Source: Gynuella sp.
Lineage (GTDB): Bacteria; Pseudomonadota; Gammaproteobacteria; Pseudomonadales; Natronospirillaceae
NCBI GenBank assembly: GCA_028282465.1
Contig: JANQHX010000007.1
Location: 64,001 to 103,850, forward strand
Length of the DNA: 39,850 nt
Direction: 5' to 3'
This document shows positions 16,113 through 25,315 of this stretch, piece by piece (the stretch's first letter is position 1; each line of letters opens with the position of its first letter). Below the pieces are notes generated by a model, which worked only from the letters and a program-made list of their open reading frames with translations, searched no databases and had not been told where the DNA came from. Position numbers and translations under genes: made by a program.

Positions 16113-16694
16113 ATGAAAATAATTCTAGTTCATGGCATTTTTGATGACGGTAGCGATTTCAAACAGCTGAAACAATTTTTGATCAAACATGATCATCAGG
16201 TTTTTATACCAAAATTAAAGCCTAATAGCGGAAGAACTGGCATCGTTGATTTGGCCAATCAGCTGCATACATTTATTGCTGAAAACCTAGAACAACAAGA
16301 CCACTTCATTGTTGTTGGTTTTAGCATGGGGTGCCTTGTGAGCCGATATTATTTGCAAGAATTGAATGGCTACAAAAGGTGCACAATATTTCATGCTGTT
16401 TCAGGCCCTCATAGTGGCTCCATTTTGGCTTACTTCTATTTTGGTAAAGGGGCAAAAGATCTAAGACCTGGAAGTAAGTTTCTAAAACAACTGAAACAGA
16501 CTGAACATCGTCTTTCGGCAATCAATTTATACAGCTATAGAACACCTTTTGATTTAATGATTCTTCCTTACTCCAGCTCTGAATGGTCAATCGCAGAAAA
16601 CCAATTATTGTTCGCACCGCTTCATCAATGGATGCTGAAGGAGCAAAAGCTATTGTTTTCTATTATTGATTCAATTAACGGAAATAAGAAATAG
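16113..16694 (+). CDS. Small alpha/beta-hydrolase, lipase-like
   Basis: A 193-aa protein with the alpha/beta-hydrolase core: oxyanion segment IILVHGIFDDGSDF (residues 3-16), nucleophile elbow GFSMG with S71 and helix LVSRYYLQEL, then candidate acid in TPFDLMILP and histidine in APLHQWML. The pattern resembles short lipase/esterase or PGAP1-like proteins that recognise lipids or acyl esters. There is no signal peptide, so it is probably cytoplasmic. Substrate unknown. It is divergent from pflA with no obvious partner gene. Confidence 0.75.
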   Translation: MKIILVHGIFDDGSDFKQLKQFLIKHDHQVFIPKLKPNSGRTGIVDLANQLHTFIAENLEQQDHFIVVGFSMGCLVSRYYLQELNGYKRCTIFHAVSGPHSGSILAYFYFGKGAKDLRPGSKFLKQLKQTEHRLSAINLYSYRTPFDLMILPYSSSEWSIAENQLLFAPLHQWMLKEQKLLFSIIDSINGNKK

Positions 16695-16776
16695 CTGCTT
16701 CAACTAGCGTCAACTTTTTTGTACTGCTTAGCTCGCGACTATGGTAACTTTATTTTTCAAATAAAAGGATTTAGGA

Positions 16777-17316
16777 ATGAATCGAATGAAAATCTGGTTG
16801 GGCATCATGGCTATGATGTTTACCGGGCAGGCTTTGGCCAGTAACTACTGGGCAAGCTTGAAGTCCATGAATACTGAGGATTTTAGAGGCTCAGCTTTAT
16901 CTTTTAATTATTTGAAGAACTCGAGAGTTTACACTCTTGACTTCCGCAACCATTTAAATAGTCACAACTTAGATATTTATAGCGACGTTGATTATCCAGA
17001 GACAATTGATTCGATTCGCACCATAAGCCTCCTATATGGAGTAGCCAGAGTTAGGCGCCTTTACAACCTCACTGCACAGGTAGGAATTGGAGTATTAGCG
17101 GTTAACGCAAATAGAAACTGTAAACGAGATGTTTTTTATACAGTAGATTGTGACGAGGAGATAAGCTATGCCTTGGGTCTACCGATAGAGATAAGCGCAA
17201 GAAGAGGTAGGCTAATAGGGTTTGGCATAAATGGTTTTGCCAACCTCAATCCGGTTAAAACAATAATGGGAGTAGGCCTCTCTATAGAGTATGGGCGCTT
17301 CCATAAACGTCAATAA
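16777..17316 (+). CDS. Secreted barrel-like protein (hypothetical)
   Basis: A 179-aa protein with a signal peptide (cleavage after ALA at about residue 21), then alternating hydrophobic/polar strands (YTLDFRNHL, ISLLYGVARVRR, YNLTAQVGIGVLAV, PIEISARRGRLIGFGINGF, IMGVGLSIEYGRF) and an aromatic near the C-terminus. This looks like a small outer-membrane beta-barrel, but I cannot name a family. Two cysteines (NCKRD and DCDEE) may form a loop disulfide. An AGGA lies upstream of the ATG. Its stop overlaps the convergent lipoprotein gene by seven bases. Confidence 0.6.
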   Translation: MNRMKIWLGIMAMMFTGQALASNYWASLKSMNTEDFRGSALSFNYLKNSRVYTLDFRNHLNSHNLDIYSDVDYPETIDSIRTISLLYGVARVRRLYNLTAQVGIGVLAVNANRNCKRDVFYTVDCDEEISYALGLPIEISARRGRLIGFGINGFANLNPVKTIMGVGLSIEYGRFHKRQ

Positions 17317-18191
17317 TAATTGTCGTCCAGGTAATTAATGTAGCTTACCGGCAATTCATGTTTTTCCATGATCGCTAAGTAAAAGCGATTTTGATGAACA
17401 GAATCCTCACATAGATCGACATTACCTAATTCATAAATGGAAAAGAGACCTTCTATACTAATGGTCTTTTCAAAGGTAGTTCGATTAATAAACTGATTAG
17501 CAACTACAACGTTAGGCAGCCCATAACATTCTTCAAAATATAGTGTTTTTAAAACGGCAGTTTGACTAATTGGATCATAATCAAAATCCAAGTGATTAGT
17601 CTCAGGAATGAAAGCTAACAACTGGAGCCATTGATCTGCGGTATTAGCTACCATCATAAATTGCTCATTGGATTCCAAGCCAATTCCATGATGAATGCTG
17701 TCTACAGTCAACGGCCCGTAGGTGTAATCAAAAATATCTAGATTATCTGAATTCATCTCAATACTGACAAACAACTTGGTCTTTGGTATCGCTGCAAAGT
17801 TGAGGTTGTATTCTATTGACTCATCACACAACCCAGAAGTGTCGTCCTTTTTATCAACAATCACCATAGCAGTTCGATCTGAATATCCATCAATAACATC
17901 AACTCCAGAAATGACTGGAAATTCTTGGCAAGAATCTAACTTTGCCACCAACACAACCATGGTTTCTGTGTTGGAATCGAAATTCGGCGATGGCCCTTCA
18001 TAACTCGTTAAGGACTGAAAAAAAGCATCAAAACTCTCTGTATCATTAAATACATGCAGTCTTTGATGGTCATAGTCAGACTGAATTCCGGTGTACACTC
18101 TTGAATGAATACTTTGTCGGAAATCTGAGTATTCTCCACATCCAGTTAGAACTAATATAAAAGCAATTAAAGTAAGAATTCTTTTCATCAT
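17310..18191 (-). CDS. Lipoprotein with two tandem copies of one domain (hypothetical)
   Basis: From ATG 18191 (GGA about eight bases upstream) this is a 293-aa lipoprotein: lipobox LTGC with C18, then glycine, favouring the outer membrane. The mature protein appears duplicated. LDSCQEFP and GLCDESIEYN in the first half match FEECYGLPN and DLCEDSVHQN in the second at similar spacing, with related strands before each (VFNDTESFDAFF and VANTADQWLQLL). The paired cysteines suggest one disulfide per repeat. The fold faintly recalls PrcB-like domains, but that is only an impression. It follows mrcB on the same strand after 47 bp. Function unknown. Confidence 0.65.
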   Translation of the reverse strand: MMKRILTLIAFILVLTGCGEYSDFRQSIHSRVYTGIQSDYDHQRLHVFNDTESFDAFFQSLTSYEGPSPNFDSNTETMVVLVAKLDSCQEFPVISGVDVIDGYSDRTAMVIVDKKDDTSGLCDESIEYNLNFAAIPKTKLFVSIEMNSDNLDIFDYTYGPLTVDSIHHGIGLESNEQFMMVANTADQWLQLLAFIPETNHLDFDYDPISQTAVLKTLYFEECYGLPNVVVANQFINRTTFEKTISIEGLFSIYELGNVDLCEDSVHQNRFYLAIMEKHELPVSYINYLDDNYY

Positions 18192-18238
18192 GACTACTTC
18201 CAATCCCTGAATTAAAACTTCACCTTTGAGGCCAACGC

Positions 18239-20617
18239 CTACTCACCCTGTCGACCAAAAAACTTTTTAATCCAGTTCTTAATGGGTTTTTTACTCGGCC
18301 CACAGGTTTTGGATGTGTCTGTCACCACCCCCACCTCAAATGGCATTCTGATGACATCAGGACATCCTTTACCAGAAATTAGGCCGGTTTTCTTTTCTAC
18401 CCAATGCCATTCGATGTTGGCCGGTTCCCGCTCTAAATAAGCCTGGGGTCTGATTCTGGACATAATATCAGTCCACACTCTTAATGCTCCAGAGCTTCCT
18501 GTGAGAGGAGTTGTACCGTTGTCATCACGGCCTAACCAAACCACAGACAAATAGTCACCGGTGTAACCCGCAAACCAACTGTCTCGTTGGTCATCGGTAG
18601 TACCGGTTTTGCCCGATAAATTAAGGGCAGAGTCTAGGTGAAAATAAGCATACTTACCGGTACCTTCCGACATCACATTCTGTAGCGCTTTTTGTAGTAA
18701 AAACATATCTACCGGTTGGACTACCTGCTTGAAACTTAAATCAAACGACTGAACCAATTGGTTTTCACTGTTAGTTACCGCTCGAATGGCGCGAGGGGCA
18801 GTTCTAAAACCATTGGCGGCAAAAGTACCGTACATTTCTGCCACTTTTAATGGCGAAGTTTCCGCAGCACCTAACATAACGCTGGGATAAGGCGGAAGGT
18901 CATCTGCTAAACCCAGACGCTCAATGGTACCCAACACATTCTGTAGGCCCACTTCCATTCCTAATCGCGCGGTAGCTTGGTTGTAGGACTTTGACAAGGC
19001 TGTTTGAACCGAAACTTTGCCGTGGCTGGTTTCATCAAAGTTAGCGGGCTCCCATCTCGAACCATCCTTTCCTTCAACAACTACAGGCCCGTCGCTGACT
19101 TGATGGGCAAGTGAGTAACCCTGCTCTAAGGCTGACAAAGTGACAGCAGGCTTAAGTAGTGAACCTACGGGTCTACGAGCGTCTAATGCCCGGTTGTAAC
19201 CTACAAATCTAACGTTTCGATCACCCACTAAAGCTAATACTTCTCCAGTATCTGGCTGACTCACTATAATGGCACCCTGTAATAGACCAGGTTTTAGTTG
19301 ATAACGGCTTTCCAGTTCTGGGAGTTTTTCAGCCAGCGATTCTTCTGTGTGCTGCTGAACCCTTGGGTCAAGTGAGGTATGAATTTTAAGACCCTGGGTT
19401 AGGAGATCTGCGCTCCGATATTGCGCTTTTAATTGACGCTGAACCAAATCCAAGAAATGAGGGTATCTCAAACGTCGAACACCTGTCCGAACATCTAAAG
19501 ATCGCGATTTCGCCCATTGTGCATCCTCTTCGTCAATAACACCTTGTTCGGCCCAAATGTCCAGTACCAAATTACGTCTGGCTTTCGCTCGTTCTGGATT
19601 TCTGAATGGGTTATACAGATTTGGCCCTTTAATCATTCCAACTAACAAGGCTTGCTGATGTATTTGAAGTTCAATCAGTGGCGCGCCGAAAAACTCCAAA
19701 CTGGCCAATCCAAATCCATGAACGGCTCGAGAGCCATCCTGAGCTAAGTAGACTTCGTTGATATAACCCCTAAGGATTTCAGACTTGGAATAATGAAATT
19801 CAACCAACAACGCCATGATGGCTTCTTTGGCTTTGCGAACTATGGATCGGCTCTTGTCTAAGTATAGATTTTTAACCAGCTGCTGAGTCAGCGTACTGCC
19901 TCCCTGAGCAATGCCACCGGCTTTGATATTCGCAATCAGCGCTCTAAAAATACCTGAGAGGCTAACCCCCCAGTGATGATAAAAACCTCTGTCTTCAACT
20001 GCTAAAAGACCTGCTTTCAAGGTATTGGGTACTTCATCCAGGGTGACTGAAATTCTGTCTTGTTGTTGTTGAGGAAAAATATTGCCAATTAATAGGGGAT
20101 CCAATCTCACCATGACCAGGGGCTTAGCGGTTGCTGAACGCACCTGACTAATCTGATCACCTTTAAAATCTATCCGTACAAATCCTCCCGGGTCTTCTCC
20201 ATCCCAATGGTCAAAGCTCCGAATATGAATATCGATGGTTTGACCAGTGGCCAAATATTCACCTTCCCTGCGGGGCGGAATCGCGGTGCGATAACCTAAC
20301 CTCAACAGCTCTTTTTCGAGCTCTTCCGCAGATAAATTAAGCCCGCTGTACAACTCAAGGGGTCGACCATAGACTTGGGCTGGATTATCAAACTTCAGCC
20401 CAATAAATTCCGTGGTGATGCGCGCATTGAAATACCACATCAACCCACCGATCAAAACTATCCCGACTAAAGACAGCTGCAGCATCAGCTTTTTCAAACT
20501 GAAATTGATTTTTTGCTTTTTTGATTGACTCTTTTTACGAGAAGTTTTTCTGCTCGATTTTTTCGACGCACGTTTTGTTCGGCTAGCAGAAGAGGCTTTT
20601 TTTGTTTTGCTGGGCAT
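18239..20617 (-). CDS. mrcB: Penicillin-binding protein 1B
   Basis: Bifunctional peptidoglycan synthase of 792 aa from ATG 20617; a TTG ten codons upstream is possible, neither has a good ribosome binding site. Order: very basic cytoplasmic tail, one transmembrane helix (LSLVGIVLIGGLMWYF), a UB2H-like region (ELYSGLNLSAEELEKELLRL), GT51 transglycosylase (VEDRGFYHHWGVSL, AQGGSTLTQQLVKNLYL, NEVYLAQDG) and transpeptidase with GSLLKP (SxxK), SKSYNQ (SxN) and SGKTGTTDDQRDSWFAGYTG (KTG). In E. coli LpoB activates PBP1B through UB2H; an LpoB-like gene lies at 27031. Divergent from the adenosine kinase gene. Confidence 0.94.
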   Translation of the reverse strand: MPSKTKKASSASRTKRASKKSSRKTSRKKSQSKKQKINFSLKKLMLQLSLVGIVLIGGLMWYFNARITTEFIGLKFDNPAQVYGRPLELYSGLNLSAEELEKELLRLGYRTAIPPRREGEYLATGQTIDIHIRSFDHWDGEDPGGFVRIDFKGDQISQVRSATAKPLVMVRLDPLLIGNIFPQQQQDRISVTLDEVPNTLKAGLLAVEDRGFYHHWGVSLSGIFRALIANIKAGGIAQGGSTLTQQLVKNLYLDKSRSIVRKAKEAIMALLVEFHYSKSEILRGYINEVYLAQDGSRAVHGFGLASLEFFGAPLIELQIHQQALLVGMIKGPNLYNPFRNPERAKARRNLVLDIWAEQGVIDEEDAQWAKSRSLDVRTGVRRLRYPHFLDLVQRQLKAQYRSADLLTQGLKIHTSLDPRVQQHTEESLAEKLPELESRYQLKPGLLQGAIIVSQPDTGEVLALVGDRNVRFVGYNRALDARRPVGSLLKPAVTLSALEQGYSLAHQVSDGPVVVEGKDGSRWEPANFDETSHGKVSVQTALSKSYNQATARLGMEVGLQNVLGTIERLGLADDLPPYPSVMLGAAETSPLKVAEMYGTFAANGFRTAPRAIRAVTNSENQLVQSFDLSFKQVVQPVDMFLLQKALQNVMSEGTGKYAYFHLDSALNLSGKTGTTDDQRDSWFAGYTGDYLSVVWLGRDDNGTTPLTGSSGALRVWTDIMSRIRPQAYLEREPANIEWHWVEKKTGLISGKGCPDVIRMPFEVGVVTDTSKTCGPSKKPIKNWIKKFFGRQGE

Positions 20618-20735
20618 AAATAAATGAAGAAATGACTTAATAAACAACCAAAGACAACTTACATCCTGGTCACGCTTTTTTACCCTGAGTAATTATTTAC
20701 TTACAATAGGGTTATGTTATCAAGATTACTCACAA

Positions 20736-21731
20736 ATGAAGACCTTTGATATTTACGCTTTGGGCCACGCCCTGGTGGATGAAACCTATGCAGTTGATGA
20801 ACAATTCTTATCTCAAAAAAACCTAGTCAAAGGTCATCGAAAGCTCATTGACCATGCCGCCAAAGACGCTTTGTTAGCGTCTTTGTCTAATCATAGTCTA
20901 ATAGATAGATCCTCCGGGGGCTCTGGGGCAAACAGTGTGGTTGCAGCCAGTGAAATGGGTGCGTCCAGCTTCTTCTCTTGTAAGGTAGGTAAGGATGAGT
21001 CCGGGCAGTTTTTTTTGGACTCCATGCATGGCGCTAATGTAGAGACCCCCTTTCTTACCCCTCAGCACCAGGGCGACACAGGCCTCTGCATTGTATTAGT
21101 GACGAATGACGCGGAACGCACTATGAACACCTTTACCGGCATCACAGATGATGTGGGTGAAGACGTTATTAATTATGAAAGCCTCGCCCATTCAAAGCTG
21201 CTCTATATGGAGAGCTATCTGGTTACCACATCCAGCGCACAGGCTGGAGCTCTGAATGCCATTGAAACCGCCAAGAAAAACCAAGTAGAAATTGCTATTA
21301 ATTTTTCAGATCCGGCGATTGTTCAACATTTCAGACCTCAGCTAGAACTCTGGATGGAAAAGGAATTAGACCTTCTGTTTTGCAATGAAGAAGAAGCCGT
21401 GATCTGGGGCAACGGCGACTTAGCAGAAGGCATTAAGAAACTCAGAGCACAGGTGAAAACACTCGTGGTAACCAAGGGAGCTGAGGGCTCAACAATTTTT
21501 TGCCAGGACGAGTCGATCTCTATCGCACCCTATAAGGTCAACGCCATCAATACCACTGGCGCTGGTGACATATTTGCTGGAGGCTTTATTTATGCCTATA
21601 CCCAAGACTACCCCTTAGCGGTCTGCGGCGATTTAGCCTCCTACGTTTCATCACTATTAGTTCAGCAAAACAACCCAAGACTCACCGCCCAAGAGCTCAG
21701 AAAAGCTCGGGATAAGGTTCTCAAACCCTGA
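20736..21731 (+). CDS. Adenosine kinase / PfkB-family kinase
   Basis: A 331-aa ribokinase-fold kinase. The N-terminus DIYALGHALVDETYAVDEQF, the substrate-site segment SSGGSGANSVVAASEMGA, the motif TFTGITDDVGEDVINYE and the anion-hole/catalytic NTTGAGDIFAGGFIYAY (base Asp in GAGD) match the bacterial adenosine-kinase branch of PfkB proteins. It would phosphorylate adenosine to AMP or a related nucleoside or sugar; specificity cannot be fixed from sequence alone. It is divergent from mrcB. Confidence 0.85.
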   Translation: MKTFDIYALGHALVDETYAVDEQFLSQKNLVKGHRKLIDHAAKDALLASLSNHSLIDRSSGGSGANSVVAASEMGASSFFSCKVGKDESGQFFLDSMHGANVETPFLTPQHQGDTGLCIVLVTNDAERTMNTFTGITDDVGEDVINYESLAHSKLLYMESYLVTTSSAQAGALNAIETAKKNQVEIAINFSDPAIVQHFRPQLELWMEKELDLLFCNEEEAVIWGNGDLAEGIKKLRAQVKTLVVTKGAEGSTIFCQDESISIAPYKVNAINTTGAGDIFAGGFIYAYTQDYPLAVCGDLASYVSSLLVQQNNPRLTAQELRKARDKVLKP

Positions 21732-21839
21732 ATTCTACTGGCTTGCGGCCTTTCCAGAGCATAAGAATGCAGATAAGCTAGGCTTACAGTACTATTTGAA
21801 TTCCACATAAGCAGTTGGAATCCCTCTAGAGGAAAGATT

Positions 21840-22328
21840 ATGCGAAAGTTTATGCTGATTTTGGCAATGTTAGCCGCAGCTACCCAAGTAACAGCAGATA
21901 AGATCTACACTTGGGTGGACGATGATGGTCAGGTCGTGTTCGGCGATCGTCCACCACAAAACACGGCGGCGGAAGAAGTCAAAATTAGAGGTGGAAAGTC
22001 CGTGCCGGTTGAAGTGGATATCGAAGCATTACCTGGAACTTGGACGGTAATTGACGACACGGGGCAGGTGTCTACATGGATTATTTCTGATCAAAACGAG
22101 ATTGAAATGGAAACCATCAATGGCTCTAACAGAACGTTAGTTGATGGCAGTTTCACCATTGAAGATCAAATTCTTAACGTCACCACCGACCTTATTCAGA
22201 CCTTGATCAACAATAAAATGGAGCGCAACGACGCCCCGACGTTGTTGGTTTATAAGTTTACTGAATTCAGCGAAACTCGATTTAAAGTCTACAATAATGG
22301 TGGAATCTTGACCGCCAACAAGAACTAG
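21840..22328 (+). CDS. DUF4124 domain-containing periplasmic protein
   Basis: A 162-aa protein with a signal peptide (MRKFMLILAMLAAATQVTA) followed at once by the DUF4124 motif KIYTWVDDDGQVVFGDRPP, common in periplasmic proteins of gammaproteobacteria. The remaining ~100 residues are predicted beta strands (GTWTVIDDTGQVSTWIISD and later) of lipocalin-like character, with no family that I recognise. AGGAAAG sits just upstream of the ATG. It is followed by a terminator shared with the convergent HNH gene. Confidence 0.8.
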   Translation: MRKFMLILAMLAAATQVTADKIYTWVDDDGQVVFGDRPPQNTAAEEVKIRGGKSVPVEVDIEALPGTWTVIDDTGQVSTWIISDQNEIEMETINGSNRTLVDGSFTIEDQILNVTTDLIQTLINNKMERNDAPTLLVYKFTEFSETRFKVYNNGGILTANKN

Positions 22329-22364
22329 AGCCTTTGAATAGGCCCTAGCATTTCTCCCCCACCC

Positions 22365-22395
22365 AAAAAAATCGGCTAACAAGGCCGGTTTTTTT
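22365..22395. terminator. Bidirectional terminator
   Basis: AAATCGGC and GCCGGTTT pair (one G-T wobble) around a short loop, with an A run before and a T run after. It lies between the convergent DUF4124 and HNH genes. Confidence 0.75.
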
Positions 22396-22409
22396 ATGAA
22401 GCCACTAAA

Positions 22410-22961
22410 TCACGCAACCAACCAATTTCTACGATTAGAAAAGCGGCTCTGTAAATACTCCATCTGATCCTGGAGAATTTTATGATTCGCTAGGTACATG
22501 GATTCAAAAGGATTCGGCTCAAACGGAATGGCTAACAAGGGCATTCCCGCTTCTTCCGGTGTACGCGCGCCTTTACGATGATTGCATCGTTTACAGGCGG
22601 TCACTAAATTTGTCCAAGAGTCTTTACCCCCTTGCGACTTTGGTATGACGTGATCCCGACTCAACATTGAATGACTGAACTGCTCGCCGCAATATAGGCA
22701 GTGGTAATTGTCTCGACGGAACAACAGTCTGTTGTCTAAGGGAGCATGTTGCAGCCCGTGATGGTTATCGCCTCTACTGGCGATAATAGGGGCAATGTTT
22801 ACATGGCTTCGTTCACCTAGGTGATTAATGCCGCCGTAAACCGTTTTAATTTGAGAACCAAGTTGCCATAACACTTGATCAGAAGAGTAAAGGGTAACCG
22901 CTTGGTTTTGATCTATCCAAGCTACAGGATTTCCAGACTGACTAAGCCTTAATATCAGCAT
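22410..22961 (-). CDS. HNH endonuclease family protein
   Basis: A 183-aa protein with an HNH nuclease domain in its centre: CLYCGE and CKRCNH (two CxxC zinc knuckles) flank SRDHVIPKSQGGKDSWTNLV, holding the catalytic DH and the N of HNH, followed by HRKGARTPEEAGM. The N-terminal 70 residues (VAWIDQNQAVTLYSSDQVLW and onward) are conserved in stand-alone chromosomal HNH proteins of proteobacteria. No methylase or toxin-immunity partner is adjacent, so this is probably a housekeeping HNH protein; its function is not known. Confidence 0.88.
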   Translation of the reverse strand: MLILRLSQSGNPVAWIDQNQAVTLYSSDQVLWQLGSQIKTVYGGINHLGERSHVNIAPIIASRGDNHHGLQHAPLDNRLLFRRDNYHCLYCGEQFSHSMLSRDHVIPKSQGGKDSWTNLVTACKRCNHRKGARTPEEAGMPLLAIPFEPNPFESMYLANHKILQDQMEYLQSRFSNRRNWLVA

Positions 22962-23162
22962 CGCCTGTTTTACCTACCCTCTCTGTTGAGATAACGACTA
23001 AACTATAGCAGTTATGTGACAGAAACTTGAAGCTTTGCATCATAAATAAATTTTGTAAATCTTTCTTGAAAACAACGCTTTCAAAGAAACTTGTTGGTTT
23101 GCTGTACGCTAGCTGAATGACATTGGTATTTTTCACTTACTTTGATGTCCGCCCGCAGTTTT

Positions 23163-23212
23163 TTTGCTATGTTGACTAACGATCTTTTTGCTAAACCTAT
23201 TTAACTAGCAAA
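23163..23212. promoter_or_regulatory. Repeated TTTGCTA motif upstream of the lipoprotein operon
   Basis: The 7-mer TTTGCTA occurs at 23163-23169 and 23187-23193 (24 bp apart) and inverted as TAGCAAA at 23206-23212; a near copy, TTTGCTG, is at about 23097-23103. This is the main structure in the 329 bp gap before the operon at 23291. Arrangement and position fit a multi-site operator; no convincing -35/-10 pair was found. Confidence 0.35.
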
Positions 23213-23290
23213 CACTTTTTGTCATATAGCCGTCTTAGTAATTGGTTAAAAACGTAAAAAAAGCCAATGTAAAATTAAGGAGATAAAAGC

Positions 23291-23884
23291 ATGGCTCGAA
23301 TTTATCAAATCGTCTTCGTTGTATTTACTGCAGTCGCTCTAGCAGCTTGTGGTAGCAAGGAAGAAAAACCTCAAGCGGAAGTCGTTCCTGATTGCACATT
23401 CCCAGATGATCCATCTACACCGGCACCAGCCTGGATCTGCGATGAACCGGTTCCAGAGTATCCTGTCACAGCAGTGGGCACCTCTCAAAAGTCAGCTGCG
23501 GGTTTAGACTTCATGAAAGATCAAGCCGCTGCATCCGCTCGTGTTCGCCTTGCTCAGCAAATGCAAGTTCATGTTATGAACATGGTCAAGCAGTACACAG
23601 AAACTACCGGTACTGGTGATTCAGAGACTGTTGATCAAGTGAGAACTTCTGTTTCAAAAATCGTGACAGATCAAGAGCTATACGGAACACGCATTGTTAA
23701 AACCAGAACCTCCCCTGCAACCGGTACTTTATATGTGCTAGTTGGAATGGACGAGCAAAACACTGCGGCCAACACTCAAGCGACACTGCGCACCTCAATG
23801 GGCAACGATCAAGCATTGTGGCAACAATTCAAAGCTGAAAAAGGTTTTGATGAACTCGCTGCCGAAATCGCCAACCAAAACTAA
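23291..23884 (+). CDS. LPP20-family lipoprotein
   Basis: First gene of a five-gene envelope operon. It encodes a 197-aa lipoprotein with lipobox LAAC (C20) followed by Gly, predicted to go to the outer membrane. After a short linker it has PAPAWICDEPVPEYPVTAVG, then a helix-rich segment AAASARVRLAQQMQVHVM: the LPP20/FlgP-like pattern (PxW..., VGxS, then A-R-L-A repeats). A strong AAGGAG precedes the ATG. Function is unknown; LPP20 proteins occur in outer-membrane and flagellum-associated assemblies. The last gene of the operon carries a related domain. Confidence 0.8.
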   Translation: MARIYQIVFVVFTAVALAACGSKEEKPQAEVVPDCTFPDDPSTPAPAWICDEPVPEYPVTAVGTSQKSAAGLDFMKDQAAASARVRLAQQMQVHVMNMVKQYTETTGTGDSETVDQVRTSVSKIVTDQELYGTRIVKTRTSPATGTLYVLVGMDEQNTAANTQATLRTSMGNDQALWQQFKAEKGFDELAAEIANQN

Positions 23885-23896
23885 TTAAGAAAAACC

Positions 23897-25315
23897 ATGA
23901 CATTTAGGACATCAGTCGCCAGCATCTTGCTGGCGACGTTTTCTTTGGCTGCTTCATTTAGTATTGCAAATGACGAATACCAAAAGTGGTTACAAGAACA
24001 GAAACAGGGCTTTGAAAGTTATCTGTCAAAGCAAGACCAGGAGTTAGCAGACCTCATTGGTAAAGAGTGGCAAGAGTATAAACTTTCTTTTAAAGAAGCT
24101 ACTTACACCAGACCCAAACCAGAAACACTGCCAGAGCAAACATTGCCTGAAGAAGATCCAGATGAAGTTGTGACTCTAGATGTCGAGCCTGTGCCGGATT
24201 TACCCGTCTATGTCGCACCCACCATCAGCGGTGTTAGCTACAGCGTAAAATTTCAAGCTATCGAAGCCAGATTTCAAGTTACTAATAATTTGAAAAAAGA
24301 ATTACACGGCAAGATTGATTCTCAGTCTTTGTCAAATTGGTGGACGGATTTAGCCCAGCAAAATCATGACCCCCTAACTTCTCAAATCAAAAATTTCGCA
24401 CAACAGCACGCATTTAATGATTGGGACAAAGCTGTCCTAGTCACGCTGCTAAGTGAACAGTTATTTTTCAAAAATGACCAAAGGATTATTTGGCAATGGT
24501 ATGTGCTGAATCGACTAGGACTGGACGTAAGGCCAGCAAAACTTGGAAATAATTTAATTCTACTATTTGCAAGCTATCAAACCTTAGTCGGTCAACCCTT
24601 CATTCGAATTGGCGGAACCAAGTACTACTTGAAAGATGTGAGTGAGACTAAAAATCTGAATATCAGCACCTATGACTTGCAAAGAACGTCCAGTACTGAA
24701 CCGTTAAATTTATTACCATCACCGGATTTAAACGTGGGCTCTAAATGGCAATACCGTAGCCTGAATTTTAATTTCGAAGGGTCTGAATTCAACCTAAAAC
24801 TTCCTGTAAATATTGACCGTGTTGAATATCTGGCTACCTACCCTCTTTTGGATTTAAAAGACTTTATGTCTGTTGACGTACCCACCAGTTTAAAAGATGC
24901 ATTAAGAACAAGCCTTGGCCCTGAGCTGAGCAACCAGACAGATGAAAAAGCACTTTCATTGCTGCTCAGATTTGCACAAACTGCGTTTGACTATAAAACT
25001 GACCAAGAACAATTTGGAAAAGAAAAATATCTTCTCGCTGAGGAAGTGCTGTTTTATCCTTATTCGGACTGTGAAGATCGTAGCCAATTCTTGACTGCTG
25101 TGATTGATAGCTTGTCACCTAGGCCGTTATTGGCCCTACAATTTCCAAATCACTTAGCAATTGCAGCAGAAACCCAAGGCTCTCCAAAAGGCTATGGACC
25201 GGTTTACTCGGGTAAAAAATATATTCTTTTGGATTCAACGTATAAAAATGCCAGCCCTGGGCAGCTGATGCCGCATCTAAAAAACACTAAACCGAAGATC
25301 ATGGTTATCCAATAA
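23897..25315 (+). CDS. Periplasmic transglutaminase-like cysteine protein
   Basis: A 472-aa exported protein with signal peptide to about residue 24 (SFSIA), a charged helical segment, a Pro/Glu-rich linker (residues 73-105) and a large C-terminal half. Near the C-terminus is a transglutaminase-like triad: C392 in PYSDCEDRSQF, H419 in QFPNHLAIA and D446 in ILLDSTYKNASPG. Such domains act as proteases, amidases or acyl-transferases; bacterial relatives often work in the envelope. Its stop overlaps the next ATG, and the first gene ends 12 bp upstream, so it is firmly in the operon. Substrate unknown. Confidence 0.75.
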   Translation: MTFRTSVASILLATFSLAASFSIANDEYQKWLQEQKQGFESYLSKQDQELADLIGKEWQEYKLSFKEATYTRPKPETLPEQTLPEEDPDEVVTLDVEPVPDLPVYVAPTISGVSYSVKFQAIEARFQVTNNLKKELHGKIDSQSLSNWWTDLAQQNHDPLTSQIKNFAQQHAFNDWDKAVLVTLLSEQLFFKNDQRIIWQWYVLNRLGLDVRPAKLGNNLILLFASYQTLVGQPFIRIGGTKYYLKDVSETKNLNISTYDLQRTSSTEPLNLLPSPDLNVGSKWQYRSLNFNFEGSEFNLKLPVNIDRVEYLATYPLLDLKDFMSVDVPTSLKDALRTSLGPELSNQTDEKALSLLLRFAQTAFDYKTDQEQFGKEKYLLAEEVLFYPYSDCEDRSQFLTAVIDSLSPRPLLALQFPNHLAIAAETQGSPKGYGPVYSGKKYILLDSTYKNASPGQLMPHLKNTKPKIMVIQ

